NCBI GenBank assembly: GCA_902364065.1
Contig: CABJCJ010000013.1
Coordinates: forward strand, 1-64,000
DNA from: Veillonellaceae bacterium SB90
GTDB lineage: Bacteria; Bacillota; Negativicutes; Selenomonadales; Selenomonadaceae
Length of the DNA stretch: 64,000 bases
Direction of reading: 5' to 3'
The first letter of the stretch is position 1; each line of letters begins with the position of its first letter. This document shows positions 47,291-55,130 of the stretch, one piece after another. The position numbers and the translations under genes are program-made. The notes beneath the pieces are model-generated. The model did no database searches, was not told where the DNA came from, and saw only the letters and a list, made by a program, of their open reading frames with translations.

Positions 47291-48199
47291 TTACGCAATG
47301 GTTTTCAGGAGTGCTTCGACTTCCGGGCGCGTGGCGAGATTCTCGCTGAAGGCGGAAGCGGAGCCCGTGGCGACGCCCATGTGGAAGGCAGTCTCGAAGT
47401 CGCCGTTCGATTCCATGTAGCCCGTGATGAAGCCTGCAACCATGGAGTCGCCGGCGCCGACGGAGTTCACGAGCTTGCCCTTCGGTGCCGGGCATTTGAA
47501 GTGGCGGCCGTCTGCCGTCAGCATGATGGCGCCGTCGCCGGCCATGGAGATCAGCACGTTCTGTGCGCCTTTCTCCTGCAGTTTCTTGGCGTAGGTGATG
47601 ATTTCCTCGTCCGTCGTGAGCTTGACGCCGAACATGTCGCCGAGCTCGTGGTTGTTCGGCTTGATGAGGAACGGATGATACTTGAGGACATTGAGCAGGA
47701 GCTTCTTCTCGGCATCGACGACGATGCGGATGCCGCGGCCTTCAAGGCGTGCCATGATCTTTTCATAGATGTCATCCGGCAGCGTCTTCGGGATGGAGCC
47801 GGCGAGCACGAGCGTATCGCCCTCCTGGAGCTTGTCGAGCTTGTCGAAGAGCTCTTCGCGCTTGGCTTCGCTGATGTCCGGTCCCTGGCCGTTGATTTCC
47901 GTCTCATTCTCGGCCTTTACCTTGACGTTGATGCGCGTGAAACCTGCCGGCAGCTGCACGAAGTCGTGCTTGACGCCGAAGGTATCGAGCTGGCGCTTGA
48001 TCTCTTCGCCCGTGAAGCCTGCCGTGAAGCCGAGGGCCGTGCTCTCGTGGCCGAGGTTCCCGAGGACAATCGAGACATTGATGCCCTTGCCGCCGCCGAG
48101 TACCTGCTCGTAGTTCACGCGGTTGATTTCGCCTGCCGTGAAGGAATCGAGCCGTACGATGTAGTCGAGGGACGGGTTGAATGTTACGGTGTAGATCAT
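47291..48199 (-). CDS. fruK: 1-phosphofructokinase
   Basis: PfkB-family kinase converting fructose-1-phosphate to fructose-1,6-bisphosphate. The 302-residue protein has MIYTVTFNPSLDYIVRLDSF, GGGKGINVSIVLGNLGHEST (substrate-binding GGKG) and the C-terminal catalytic NSVGAGDSMVAGFITG with the base Asp. Normal length. It starts three bases after the fruR stop, with AAGGAGAG upstream, so it is coupled to fruR and precedes fruA in the operon. Confidence 0.95.
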   Translation of the reverse strand: MIYTVTFNPSLDYIVRLDSFTAGEINRVNYEQVLGGGKGINVSIVLGNLGHESTALGFTAGFTGEEIKRQLDTFGVKHDFVQLPAGFTRINVKVKAENETEINGQGPDISEAKREELFDKLDKLQEGDTLVLAGSIPKTLPDDIYEKIMARLEGRGIRIVVDAEKKLLLNVLKYHPFLIKPNNHELGDMFGVKLTTDEEIITYAKKLQEKGAQNVLISMAGDGAIMLTADGRHFKCPAPKGKLVNSVGAGDSMVAGFITGYMESNGDFETAFHMGVATGSASAFSENLATRPEVEALLKTIA

Positions 48200-48202
48200 T
48201 TC

Positions 48203-48949
48203 TTACTCTCCTTCCAGTATCGTGGTGCAGTCCAGATACTTCCTATCGATGAGATGACCGGTGATGATGGTGGCACTTGAGATATTGGCAAATGTGATCG
48301 GTGAGATCTTGTTGAACTTTGACTGATCGGCCAGGACGTACGCGTGCTCGCAGCGGGAGAGTGCCTCGCTCTTGACGAGCCCCTCGCTCGAATCCGGAGT
48401 GGAGAAGCCGGACTTGACGCTGATGCCGTTGACGCCGAAGAATCCCTTCGTGAAGTTGTAGAGCTCCAGGTTGTGCAGGGCTTCGGTGCCGATGACGGCT
48501 TCCGTGACGGATTTGATCTGTCCGCCTAACATGAAGACTTTGAAGCCTTTGGCGGAAAGGCGGGAGGCATGAGGCAGGCCGTTCGTCACGTAGACGGCCT
48601 GACGTTCCTTGAGAAAATCCACCAGATGCAGCGTCGTCGAGCCGGCATCGATGTATACGAAGTCGCGCCTCGTCACGAGCGCGGCCGCGCGGCGCGCAAT
48701 GGCGATTTTTTCTTCGGTGCAGCGGCTGTTCTTGGTCGGCATGTCTTCTTCCATGGCGCTGTAGTTGTTGTCGATGGAAGTGGCGCCGCCGTAGACCTTG
48801 TAGAGGAGTCCGCGTTTGTGGAGTACCGTCAGGTCGCGGCGGATGGTGGATTCCGACGTGCAGAGTGCACGGGTCAGTTCCGGAACGGTCACGGCCCGCT
48901 TCTCCTTGAGGATGCGCAGGATCGTGGCATATCGTTCTTCCGTAAGCAT
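48203..48949 (-). CDS. fruR: DeoR-family fructose operon repressor FruR
   Basis: A 248-residue DeoR-type regulator: N-terminal HTH (LTEERYATILRILKEKRAVTVPELTRALCTSESTIRRDL) and C-terminal sugar-phosphate-sensing domain (YIDAGSTTLHLVDFL, YVTNGLPHASRL, GVNGISVKSGFSTP). Expected to respond to fructose-1-phosphate or fructose-1,6-bisphosphate. The start at 48949 (MLTEERY) fits AAAGGTGTG; a GTG nine bases upstream is an alternative. It is first in fruRKA and its promoter carries GACTTTGA repeats. Confidence 0.92.
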   Translation of the reverse strand: MLTEERYATILRILKEKRAVTVPELTRALCTSESTIRRDLTVLHKRGLLYKVYGGATSIDNNYSAMEEDMPTKNSRCTEEKIAIARRAAALVTRRDFVYIDAGSTTLHLVDFLKERQAVYVTNGLPHASRLSAKGFKVFMLGGQIKSVTEAVIGTEALHNLELYNFTKGFFGVNGISVKSGFSTPDSSEGLVKSEALSRCEHAYVLADQSKFNKISPITFANISSATIITGHLIDRKYLDCTTILEGE

Positions 48950-48974
48950 GGCGTTCACACCTTTCTATACGCCT

Positions 48975-49003
48975 ATAATATCATCAAAGTCAGTCAAAGT
49001 CAA
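48975..49003 (-). promoter_or_regulatory. fruRKA promoter with FruR-type operator
   Basis: On the minus strand TTGACT (complement of 48998-49003), exactly 17 bases, TATTAT (complement of 48975-48980). The spacer repeats TGACTTTGA at an 11-base interval, resembling FruR operators of lactic acid bacteria, and covers -35 and -10, consistent with repression. Confidence 0.65.
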
Positions 49004-49210
49004 TCATATCCGCTTATGAATACAAAAGAAATGAGCATAAATAATTGGTAACGATTGCAAATCATATGCGTTCAAGTTTCTTGTGCACACCCATGGACAG
49101 GAGAAGGACGTCGTATAGAGATTTCACATTTTTTTCATGGAGAAAGCAGGTGTTTTCTTATATAATGTAAAGTACAGAAGCGCAGTATAAATAGGAAAAG
49201 AGGAAGATAG

Positions 49211-50128
49211 ATGACCGATATCAAGCAAGATGTACAGAAGATTGTGCCCACGGAGCGTGCCAAGGCGGTAATCCAGCAGCACCGCAAGGCGTCATTTTAC
49301 GTCAAGAAATACCTGACGATTTTCCTGGGTGCCATCATCGCGTCCGTAGGACTCGAATTGTTCCTGATTCCGAACAACGTTATCGATGGCGGCATCGTCG
49401 GTATTTCCATCATGATGAGCTCAATCACGGGGCTGTCGCTCGGCGTATTCCTCGTGCTGCTCAACATCCCGTTCTTGTATCTCGGCTACAAGCAGATCGG
49501 CAAGAACTTCGCCATCGCGACGACGATTGCCATCTGCCTGCTCTCGGCCTGGTCGGCTGTCTTTGCCCCGATTCCGCGCGTGACGGACGATCCGTTCCTC
49601 GCGGCCATCTTCGGCGGCATCATCGACGGCCTCGGCGTGGGCCTCATCATCCGCGCGGGCGGCTCGCTGGACGGCACGGAGATCGTCGCCATCATCATGG
49701 ACAAGAAGTCCGTGTTCTCGGTTGGCGAGGTCGTCATGTTCATCAACCTCTTCATCCTGTCGAGCGCCGGCCTGCTCTATGGCTGGGATAAGGCTATGTA
49801 TTCTCTGGTGGCTTACTTCGTCATCTCGAAGATGATCGATGTCGTCATCAAGGGCCTCGATGAATCGTACGCCGTCATGATTGTCACGAACGAGCATGAC
49901 GAGATTACTTCCGCCCTCAACGACCGCCTGGGCCGTGGCGTCACCCTGCTGCACGGCCAGGGCGGCTACACGGGCGAGCCAAAGGAAGTCCTCTACTGTG
50001 TCGTCACCCGTCTCGAGGTCGACAAGCTCAAGGAAATTGTGCTCGAGAAGGATGAGAATGCCTTCGTGACAATCAATGCCGTGCACGATATCGTGGGCGG
50101 CCGTTTCAAGAAAAAGGCCATTCATTGA
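49211..50128 (+). CDS. YitT-family membrane protein with C-terminal DUF2179
   Basis: A 305-residue YitT-family protein: cytoplasmic N-terminus of about 35 residues, five membrane segments (LELFLIPNNVIDGGIVGISIM and GGSLDGTEIVAIIMDKKS are diagnostic) and a C-terminal DUF2179 domain (about 215-300; AVMIVTNEHDEITSALNDRL, GQGGYTGEPKEVLYCVVTR). The family's function is unknown. Start 49211 follows AAAAGAGGAAG; a TATAAT at 49161-49166 marks a likely promoter. It is divergent from the fru operon, the gap between holding both promoters. Confidence 0.9.
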   Translation: MTDIKQDVQKIVPTERAKAVIQQHRKASFYVKKYLTIFLGAIIASVGLELFLIPNNVIDGGIVGISIMMSSITGLSLGVFLVLLNIPFLYLGYKQIGKNFAIATTIAICLLSAWSAVFAPIPRVTDDPFLAAIFGGIIDGLGVGLIIRAGGSLDGTEIVAIIMDKKSVFSVGEVVMFINLFILSSAGLLYGWDKAMYSLVAYFVISKMIDVVIKGLDESYAVMIVTNEHDEITSALNDRLGRGVTLLHGQGGYTGEPKEVLYCVVTRLEVDKLKEIVLEKDENAFVTINAVHDIVGGRFKKKAIH

Positions 50129-50187
50129 TTCTGGCAGTGCTGCACGCGAAAACGGCTGCTGCCTGAGATGTTCTGGAGGTGTTTATC

Positions 50188-50859
50188 ATGCGCAAGTTAC
50201 TCTCTTTTCTCTGTATGCTCGTGATGCTGACGGCTTTCTGCGGCGTGGCGGGAGCGGCGGAACGCCAGCCCCTGAAGGTGGCGCAGTTCCCGCTCATCGT
50301 GCAGTCGTCCTGGCTCGAGCCGGGCCTGGAGGTGACGGACGACCTCGAGAGGCAGATCGACAGGGCCCTGCATGTGCCGCTCAACGGCACGCTGCACCGT
50401 GTGGAGTACCTGCCGGAGAAGGACTGCCTGGCTGCCTGGGACGAGGCCGCAGCTGAAAGCAGCTCACGGAAAGTCAAGGACAGGGCAAAGGCCATAGCCG
50501 ATAAGCTCGGCGCGGATCTCGTCGTAATCCCCATCGTTAACGACTACGTCCAGTACACGACGATGAGCTGGCACTGGGACCGCGACATCATCCTGCACAG
50601 CTACGTTTCGCTTGAGCTCGTCGTGTACGACCGTGCGACGGACAAGGCCGTCGACAAGAAGGCCTCCCGTTTCTACGATGACGACTATTCCACGACGGGC
50701 ACGGCTTCCTATCTGGCGCGTGAGGCCATGACGGATCTCATTCAGCAGGTGAACCTGCGCGGCTATATCTGGAATCGTCCGGATGCGGACAGCAAGGCAG
50801 ACGGTTCGGCTGATAAACAGGCTTCTGCTGGTGATGGACAGACGACTGTAAAAAAATGA
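50188..50859 (+). CDS. Exported protein of unknown function
   Basis: A 223-residue protein with a clear signal peptide (MRKLLSFLCMLVMLTAFCGVAGA, cut after about 23) and no motif I recognise. The mature part has mixed alpha/beta character (ADLVVIPIVNDYVQYTTMSWHW, HSYVSLELVVYDRATDKAV) and a Lys/Ala/Gly-rich tail. The LGADLVVIP / VYDRATDKAVDKK pattern resembles periplasmic or lipoprotein families that couple to the cell envelope, but there is no lipobox. ATG 50188 is well spaced from GGAGGTG. It sits alone between the YitT gene and the metY promoter. Confidence 0.8.
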   Translation: MRKLLSFLCMLVMLTAFCGVAGAAERQPLKVAQFPLIVQSSWLEPGLEVTDDLERQIDRALHVPLNGTLHRVEYLPEKDCLAAWDEAAAESSSRKVKDRAKAIADKLGADLVVIPIVNDYVQYTTMSWHWDRDIILHSYVSLELVVYDRATDKAVDKKASRFYDDDYSTTGTASYLAREAMTDLIQQVNLRGYIWNRPDADSKADGSADKQASAGDGQTTVKK

Positions 50860-50868
50860 GCCTGCCCC

Positions 50869-50923
50869 TTGACAAGTTACAGTGTTACAATTATAATGTA
50901 AACATATTAAATAGATATGTTTA
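50869..50923 (+). promoter_or_regulatory. Consensus promoter and palindromic operator upstream of metY
   Basis: TTGACA (50869-50874), exactly 17 bases, TATAAT (50892-50897): a perfect consensus promoter. The palindrome TAAACATAT-N7-ATATGTTTA (50899-50907 and 50915-50923) begins two bases after the -10, over the transcription start, the place for a repressor. The cognate regulator is not identified. Confidence 0.75.
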
Positions 50924-50965
50924 AACACCATTCGGGTGAGCCGTCATAGAAAGGGGCCGTTATTC

Positions 50966-52261
50966 ATGAGTGAAGAGAGAAAGTATCATTTTGAAACGCT
51001 GCAGCTGCATGTTGGTCAGGAGCAGGCTGATCCTGCCACGGATGCGCGTGCCGTACCGATTTATCAGACGACGTCCTTCGTGTTCCACAATGCGCAGCAT
51101 GCCGCTGACCGCTTTGCGCTCAAGGATGCCGGCAACGTCTACGGCCGTCTGACGAATCCGACGGAGGATGTCTTCTCCAAGCGCATCGCAGCACTCGAGG
51201 GCGGCGTGGCCGCTGTTGCCGTTGCTTCCGGCGCAGCTGCCGTCACGTATACGCTCGAGGCTCTCGTTCACCATGGCCAGCACATCGTCGCTGCCACGAC
51301 GATCTACGGCGGCACGTACAACCTCTTTGAGCACACGTTCCCGAACTATGGCATCGAGACGACGTTCGTCGATCCGACGAAGGGCGTAGAGGTCTTTGAG
51401 GAGGCTATCAAGGAGAATACGCGCGCCGTTTACATCGAGTCCGTCGGCAACCCGAATGCCAACCTCATCGATATCCAGGCTGTGGCTGACATCGCGCATA
51501 AGCACAAGATTCCGCTTGTCGTCGACAGCACGTTTGCAACGCCGTATCAGCTGCGTCCGTTTGAATACGGTGCCGATATCGTCGTGCATTCCGCAACGAA
51601 ATTCATCGGCGGTCACGGCACGACGCTCGGCGGCGTGCTTGTCGACGGCGGCAAGTTCGACTGGATCGCTTCGGGCAAGTTCCCGCAGTTCGTTGAGCCG
51701 AACCCGAGCTACCATGGCATCAGCTTTGCCAAGGATGTCGGCGCCGCAGCCTTTGCGACGTACGTCCGCACGCTGATCCTGCGCGATGAGGGCGCAACGC
51801 TCTCGCCGTTCAATGCCTTCCTGCTGCTGCAGGGCACGGAGACGTTGTCGCTGCGCGTTGAGCGCCATGTCGAGAACGCCCTCAAGGTCGTCGATTATCT
51901 GGCCAAGAACCCGCATGTCGATAAGGTCAACCATCCGTCGCTGCCGAACCATCCGGATCATGAGCTCTACAAGAAGTACTTCCCGAACGGCGGCATCTCG
52001 ATTTTCACGTTCGAGATCAAGGGCGGCGCTGAGGCTGCCAAGAAGTTCATCGACCACCTCAAGGTCTTCAGCCTGCTGGCAAATGTGGCCGATGTCAAAT
52101 CCCTTGTCATCCATCCGGCTTCGACGACGCATTCCCAGATGAACGAGCAGGAGCTCGCCGCTTCCGGCATCACACCGTCGACGATCCGCCTGTCCATCGG
52201 TACGGAGCATATCGACGATATCATCTACGATCTCGACCAGGCGTTCAAGGCTCTGGACTAA
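50966..52261 (+). CDS. metY: O-acetylhomoserine sulfhydrylase (MetY)
   Basis: PLP enzyme of the Cys/Met metabolism family that makes homocysteine from O-acetylhomoserine and sulfide. The 431-residue protein has [40 protein letters not shown], the PLP lysine K212 in [18 protein letters not shown], and [12 protein letters not shown]. The length (over 420) and the [11 protein letters not shown] sequence fit the sulfhydrylase rather than cystathionine enzymes. Start 50966 follows AAAGGGG. Single gene with a strong promoter, an operator-like palindrome and a terminator. Confidence 0.9.
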   Translation: MSEERKYHFETLQLHVGQEQADPATDARAVPIYQTTSFVFHNAQHAADRFALKDAGNVYGRLTNPTEDVFSKRIAALEGGVAAVAVASGAAAVTYTLEALVHHGQHIVAATTIYGGTYNLFEHTFPNYGIETTFVDPTKGVEVFEEAIKENTRAVYIESVGNPNANLIDIQAVADIAHKHKIPLVVDSTFATPYQLRPFEYGADIVVHSATKFIGGHGTTLGGVLVDGGKFDWIASGKFPQFVEPNPSYHGISFAKDVGAAAFATYVRTLILRDEGATLSPFNAFLLLQGTETLSLRVERHVENALKVVDYLAKNPHVDKVNHPSLPNHPDHELYKKYFPNGGISIFTFEIKGGAEAAKKFIDHLKVFSLLANVADVKSLVIHPASTTHSQMNEQELAASGITPSTIRLSIGTEHIDDIIYDLDQAFKALD

Positions 52262-52276
52262 GCGCATAGTATTTTC

Positions 52277-52318
52277 AGCAGGGCTGTCTGTCTTTCGTGC
52301 AGGCAGCCCTGCTTTTTT
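52277..52318 (+). terminator. Terminator of metY
   Basis: AGCAGGGCTG pairs with CAGCCCTGC followed by TTTTTT, starting 16 bases after the stop codon. Confidence 0.9.
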
Positions 52319-52339
52319 GTAAAAAAACTATTTTTCTTT

Positions 52340-52375
52340 TTGACTTATTGACTTTTTGACTAATTTGAGTATAAT
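52340..52375 (+). promoter_or_regulatory. Promoter of hsp20 with three TTGACT repeats
   Basis: TTGACT occurs at 52340, 52348 and 52356, an exact 8-base period, and TATAAT at 52370-52375. The middle copy with a 16-base spacer is the best -35. The repeated hexamer could be an operator or a repeat-length-variable promoter. I see no CIRCE (TTAGCACTC-N9-GAGTGCTAA) element. Confidence 0.6.
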
Positions 52376-52377
52376 AA

Positions 52378-52531
52378 GAATTGTAAGGAGGTTGAGAGAG
52401 CAGGAAGGCCGGAAGGTCCGAGAGCGAACCGCAAACCTCCGGACGTAACCTCAACAATTCGCAAAAGGGTCCGGGCAAAGAGCCGCAGGGCTTATGCCAC
52501 GGGCTGAGACTTCAGAAAGGGGATCTTGATT
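52378..52531 (+). ncRNA. Structured 5' leader of hsp20, class not recognised
   Basis: The 150-base leader can fold into a long stem: GAATTGT (52378-52384) with ACAATTC (52454-52460), and GAGGTT (52388-52393) with AACCTC (52447-52452), enclosing GTCCG (52416-52420) with CGGAC (52440-52444). A second AACCTCC at 52434-52440 competes for the same GGAGGTT. CTGA/TCAG forms a small hairpin right before AAAGGGG, the ribosome-binding site. It does not match a riboswitch I know. A thermosensor or translation control role is only an inference from the gene it precedes. Confidence 0.5.
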
Positions 52532-52981
52532 ATGTTTGGTTTGGTTCCATTTGCATCACGTCATGATTTAGCTAAGGAAGACAACGTATTCGATCGCCTG
52601 CTGGACGTCTTTGATGAACCGTTCATGACGAGCTTCAAGGCTCCGGAATTCAAGGTTGATGTCAAAGATAATGGCGACAGTTACGATCTTACGGCTGAGT
52701 TGCCTGGCCTCAAGAAGGAAGACATCTCCCTTACCTACGAGAACAATTACCTGACCATCGCCACGAAGAAGGATGAGAAGTCCGATGAAAAGGACGAGAA
52801 GGGCAACTATGTACGCCGCGAGCGTCATACGAGCTCGATGAGCCGTTCGTTCTACATCGACAACATCGATGATGCCAAATGCACCGCTGAGTACAAAGAT
52901 GGCGTTCTCGCCGTCCATATGCCGAAGACGGCCAAGACCGAGGCAAAAGGTCATGAGATCAACATTACGGATGTTGCATGA
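52532..52981 (+). CDS. Hsp20/alpha-crystallin small heat-shock protein
   Basis: ATP-independent holdase chaperone. The 149-residue protein has a short N-terminal region, then the alpha-crystallin domain (about 45-135): FKVDVKDNGDSYDLTAELPGLKKEDISL, NNYLTIATKKDEK, and a C-terminal AEYKDGVLAVHMPK with the G-V-L motif. A Lys/Glu-rich loop interrupts strands 3 and 4. The ATG at 52532 is used rather than TTG 52526, because AAAGGGG then has 8-9 bases spacing. A structured leader precedes it; two hairpins follow it. Confidence 0.93.
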   Translation: MFGLVPFASRHDLAKEDNVFDRLLDVFDEPFMTSFKAPEFKVDVKDNGDSYDLTAELPGLKKEDISLTYENNYLTIATKKDEKSDEKDEKGNYVRRERHTSSMSRSFYIDNIDDAKCTAEYKDGVLAVHMPKTAKTEAKGHEINITDVA

Positions 52982-52994
52982 AGCTGACTAAGCC

Positions 52995-53110
52995 AAACAC
53001 CGGCTCGCCGCCTGCGAGCGGCAGCTGGTGTTTGCTTCCATATTACATTGTGAAACATTCTATAAACAAAGAGCAGGAGCTGTTTTTTTACGGTTCCTGC
53101 TCTTTGTTTT
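52995..53110. terminator. Two hairpins between hsp20 and yhdT
   Basis: First, AAACACC...GGCTCGC with GCGAGC...GGTGTTT (52,995-53,033). Second, AACAAAGAGCAGGA with TCCTGCTCTTTGTTTT (53,065-53,110), a strong terminator with a T-tract. No gene is seen in this 211-bp gap. Confidence 0.85.
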
Positions 53111-53192
53111 GTTTGGCATTTCCTCCCAATCGTGTTATCATAAAAACGACGGTACGCATGGATTAAGGTGCGACTGTACAAGGAGGAAAAAC

Positions 53193-53456
53193 ATGAATAA
53201 CTATGAGAAGTACCAGCAGGTCAAGAAAGAAGCTGGTGCGACGGGAGCGCTGCTGCTCACGCTGATCCTGTTCTGGACGGCGGCGGGCTTTGGCCTCGCG
53301 GGCACACAGGTGGAGTTTTTGCATCTGCCGCTCTGGGTCTGGGCATCGAGCCTCGGTGTATGGGTGTTTGCCATCGTGGGCGTCAAGGCGCTGACGCATT
53401 TCGTCTTCCGCGATATGTCGCTTGAGGATGAGGAGGTGACTCGTCATGACAAATGA
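53193..53456 (+). CDS. YhdT-like small membrane protein (DUF997)
   Basis: An 87-residue protein with two membrane segments (GALLLTLILFWTAAGFGLAG and WVWASSLGVWVFAIVGVKAL) and polar ends. The YhdT/DUF997 family is almost always paired with PanF, as here, and is thought to assist the sodium:pantothenate symporter. The start follows AAGGAGGAAAA. It overlaps panF by 11 bases, so they are translationally coupled. Confidence 0.88.
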   Translation: MNNYEKYQQVKKEAGATGALLLTLILFWTAAGFGLAGTQVEFLHLPLWVWASSLGVWVFAIVGVKALTHFVFRDMSLEDEEVTRHDK

Positions 53457-55023
53457 GGGGAATCTCTTGGCACTCTTGCCGTTGCTCGTCTTCATGGGCA
53501 TCATGGTGGGCATCAGCTTCTGGGTCCGGCGCTCGAGTCATGGGCTTGGCCGCGATTTTGTCTCCCAGTATTTCATCGGCAACCGCGATCTCGGCGGCTT
53601 TGTGCTGGCCATGACGACGGTTGCCACGTACAGTTCTGTGAGCTCGTTTGTCGGCGGGCCGGGCATGGCATTTTCCATTGGTTTCGGCTGGATCTACATG
53701 GCCGTCGTCCAGGTCACATCCATCTTTCTCGTGCTCGGCATCTTTGGCAAGCGCGTGGCGTTGCTCTCGCGCCGCTTTGATGCTGTGACTGTTGTCGATA
53801 TCATTCGTGAACGGTTCCAGTCCGATGGCCTCGCGGCCATGGCGGCCTTCATCATCGTGCTGTTCTTCTGCGGCACGATGACGGCTCAGTTTGTCGGCGG
53901 CGCCAAGCTCTTCGCGACCGTCACAGGCTACAGCTACGAGACGGGGCTCCTGCTCTTTGGCCTCGTGGTCGTCGTCTACACGAGTATCGGCGGCTTCCGG
54001 GCCGTGGCCTTTACGGATACCTGCTGCGCCCTGATGATGATGGGCGGCATCGTGCTGCTTCTCTATTACGTATTATCGGCTGGCGGCGGCTACACGGCCA
54101 TCATGGAAAACATTCACGTGCAGCATCCCGAGATGCTGGAACCGCTTTCGGCCGGACACATGCCCGTTGGCCTCTATCTCACGCAGTGGATTCTCGTGGG
54201 CATCTGCACGATTGCCCTGCCGCAGTCCGTCGTGCGCGGCATCAGCTACAAGGACACGAAGAGCCTGCACCGCGCGATGCTCATCGGCACGGTTGTCGTG
54301 GGCTTCATGAACATCGGCGTCAATTTCACGGGCATCCTGGCTCATGGCGTGCTCACGGGCTCGCCGGCCGATTACGGCGGTGTCGACTACATCATCCCGA
54401 AGACCATCGTCGCGGCCATGCCCTCGGCGCTCGTGGGCTTTGCCATCATCGGGCCGCTGGCGGCGTCAATCTCGACAATCTCGGGCCTCCTGATCGTCGC
54501 GTCATCGGCCATTGTCAAGGATGTCTATCTGCACTATAAGCAGAAACATGAAGAAGAGGTTCCGGCACGCCGCCTGCGCCTGCTCTCCGTTGTCGTGACG
54601 GCTGCCATCGGCGTGGCGGTCTTCTTCATCGCGCTGACGCCGCCGAGCCTCATCTGGATCATCAATATGTTTGCGTTTGGCGGCCTGGAGACAGCCTTCT
54701 TCTGGACGCTGCTCTTCGGGCTCTTCTGGAAGAGGGCCAATAAGCTCGGCGCCATCCTGTCGATGGGCGGCGGCACCCTTGCTTACTGCCTGACGCAGGG
54801 CCTTGGCTTCAAGGTCATGGGCCTCCACCAGATCACCATCGGCATCACCGTCTCGCTGCTGTTCTTCCTGATCGGCGCTTATGCGGGAAAACCGGCTGAT
54901 GCGCGCGTCCTGCAGGTCTTCTTTCCCTCGCGTCCCGAAGGCAGCAAAGGGGAGCCGGAGCAGACGGAACTGCTGGCAGAACCTGTTTGTCCTTTCGGGG
55001 GGGGGCAAAAATACCTGAAATAA
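53446..55023 (+). CDS. panF: Sodium/pantothenate symporter PanF
   Basis: Sodium:solute symporter family (SSF) transporter for pantothenate, the coenzyme A precursor. The 525-residue protein has 13 predicted membrane segments; SSVSSFVGGPGMAFSIGFGW, GGFRAVAFTDTCCALMM and AASISTISGLLIVASSAIVKD are SSF/PanF signatures. It is about 40 residues longer than most PanF: the tail after the last segment is hydrophilic and ends through a run of nine G (54,997-55,005). If that tract changes length, only the tail would change. Coupled to yhdT. Confidence 0.92.
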   Translation: MTNEGNLLALLPLLVFMGIMVGISFWVRRSSHGLGRDFVSQYFIGNRDLGGFVLAMTTVATYSSVSSFVGGPGMAFSIGFGWIYMAVVQVTSIFLVLGIFGKRVALLSRRFDAVTVVDIIRERFQSDGLAAMAAFIIVLFFCGTMTAQFVGGAKLFATVTGYSYETGLLLFGLVVVVYTSIGGFRAVAFTDTCCALMMMGGIVLLLYYVLSAGGGYTAIMENIHVQHPEMLEPLSAGHMPVGLYLTQWILVGICTIALPQSVVRGISYKDTKSLHRAMLIGTVVVGFMNIGVNFTGILAHGVLTGSPADYGGVDYIIPKTIVAAMPSALVGFAIIGPLAASISTISGLLIVASSAIVKDVYLHYKQKHEEEVPARRLRLLSVVVTAAIGVAVFFIALTPPSLIWIINMFAFGGLETAFFWTLLFGLFWKRANKLGAILSMGGGTLAYCLTQGLGFKVMGLHQITIGITVSLLFFLIGAYAGKPADARVLQVFFPSRPEGSKGEPEQTELLAEPVCPFGGGQKYLK

Positions 55024-55130
55024 ATACAGGAATATTCGTTCTTCTGGCGAATAGGATATAATGATTGGGGAGGAACCAATCTCAGACATTCATTTGTTTA
55101 TGGATTGCAGTCGGACGGAAAGGATTTGTC

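Noticed and set aside
52378..52531. SRP RNA or RNase P RNA in the hsp20 leader
   Set aside because: GGAAGG/GTCCG strings recall parts of those RNAs, but the SRP tetraloop core and RNase P conserved regions are not present, and the element runs directly into the hsp20 ribosome-binding site.
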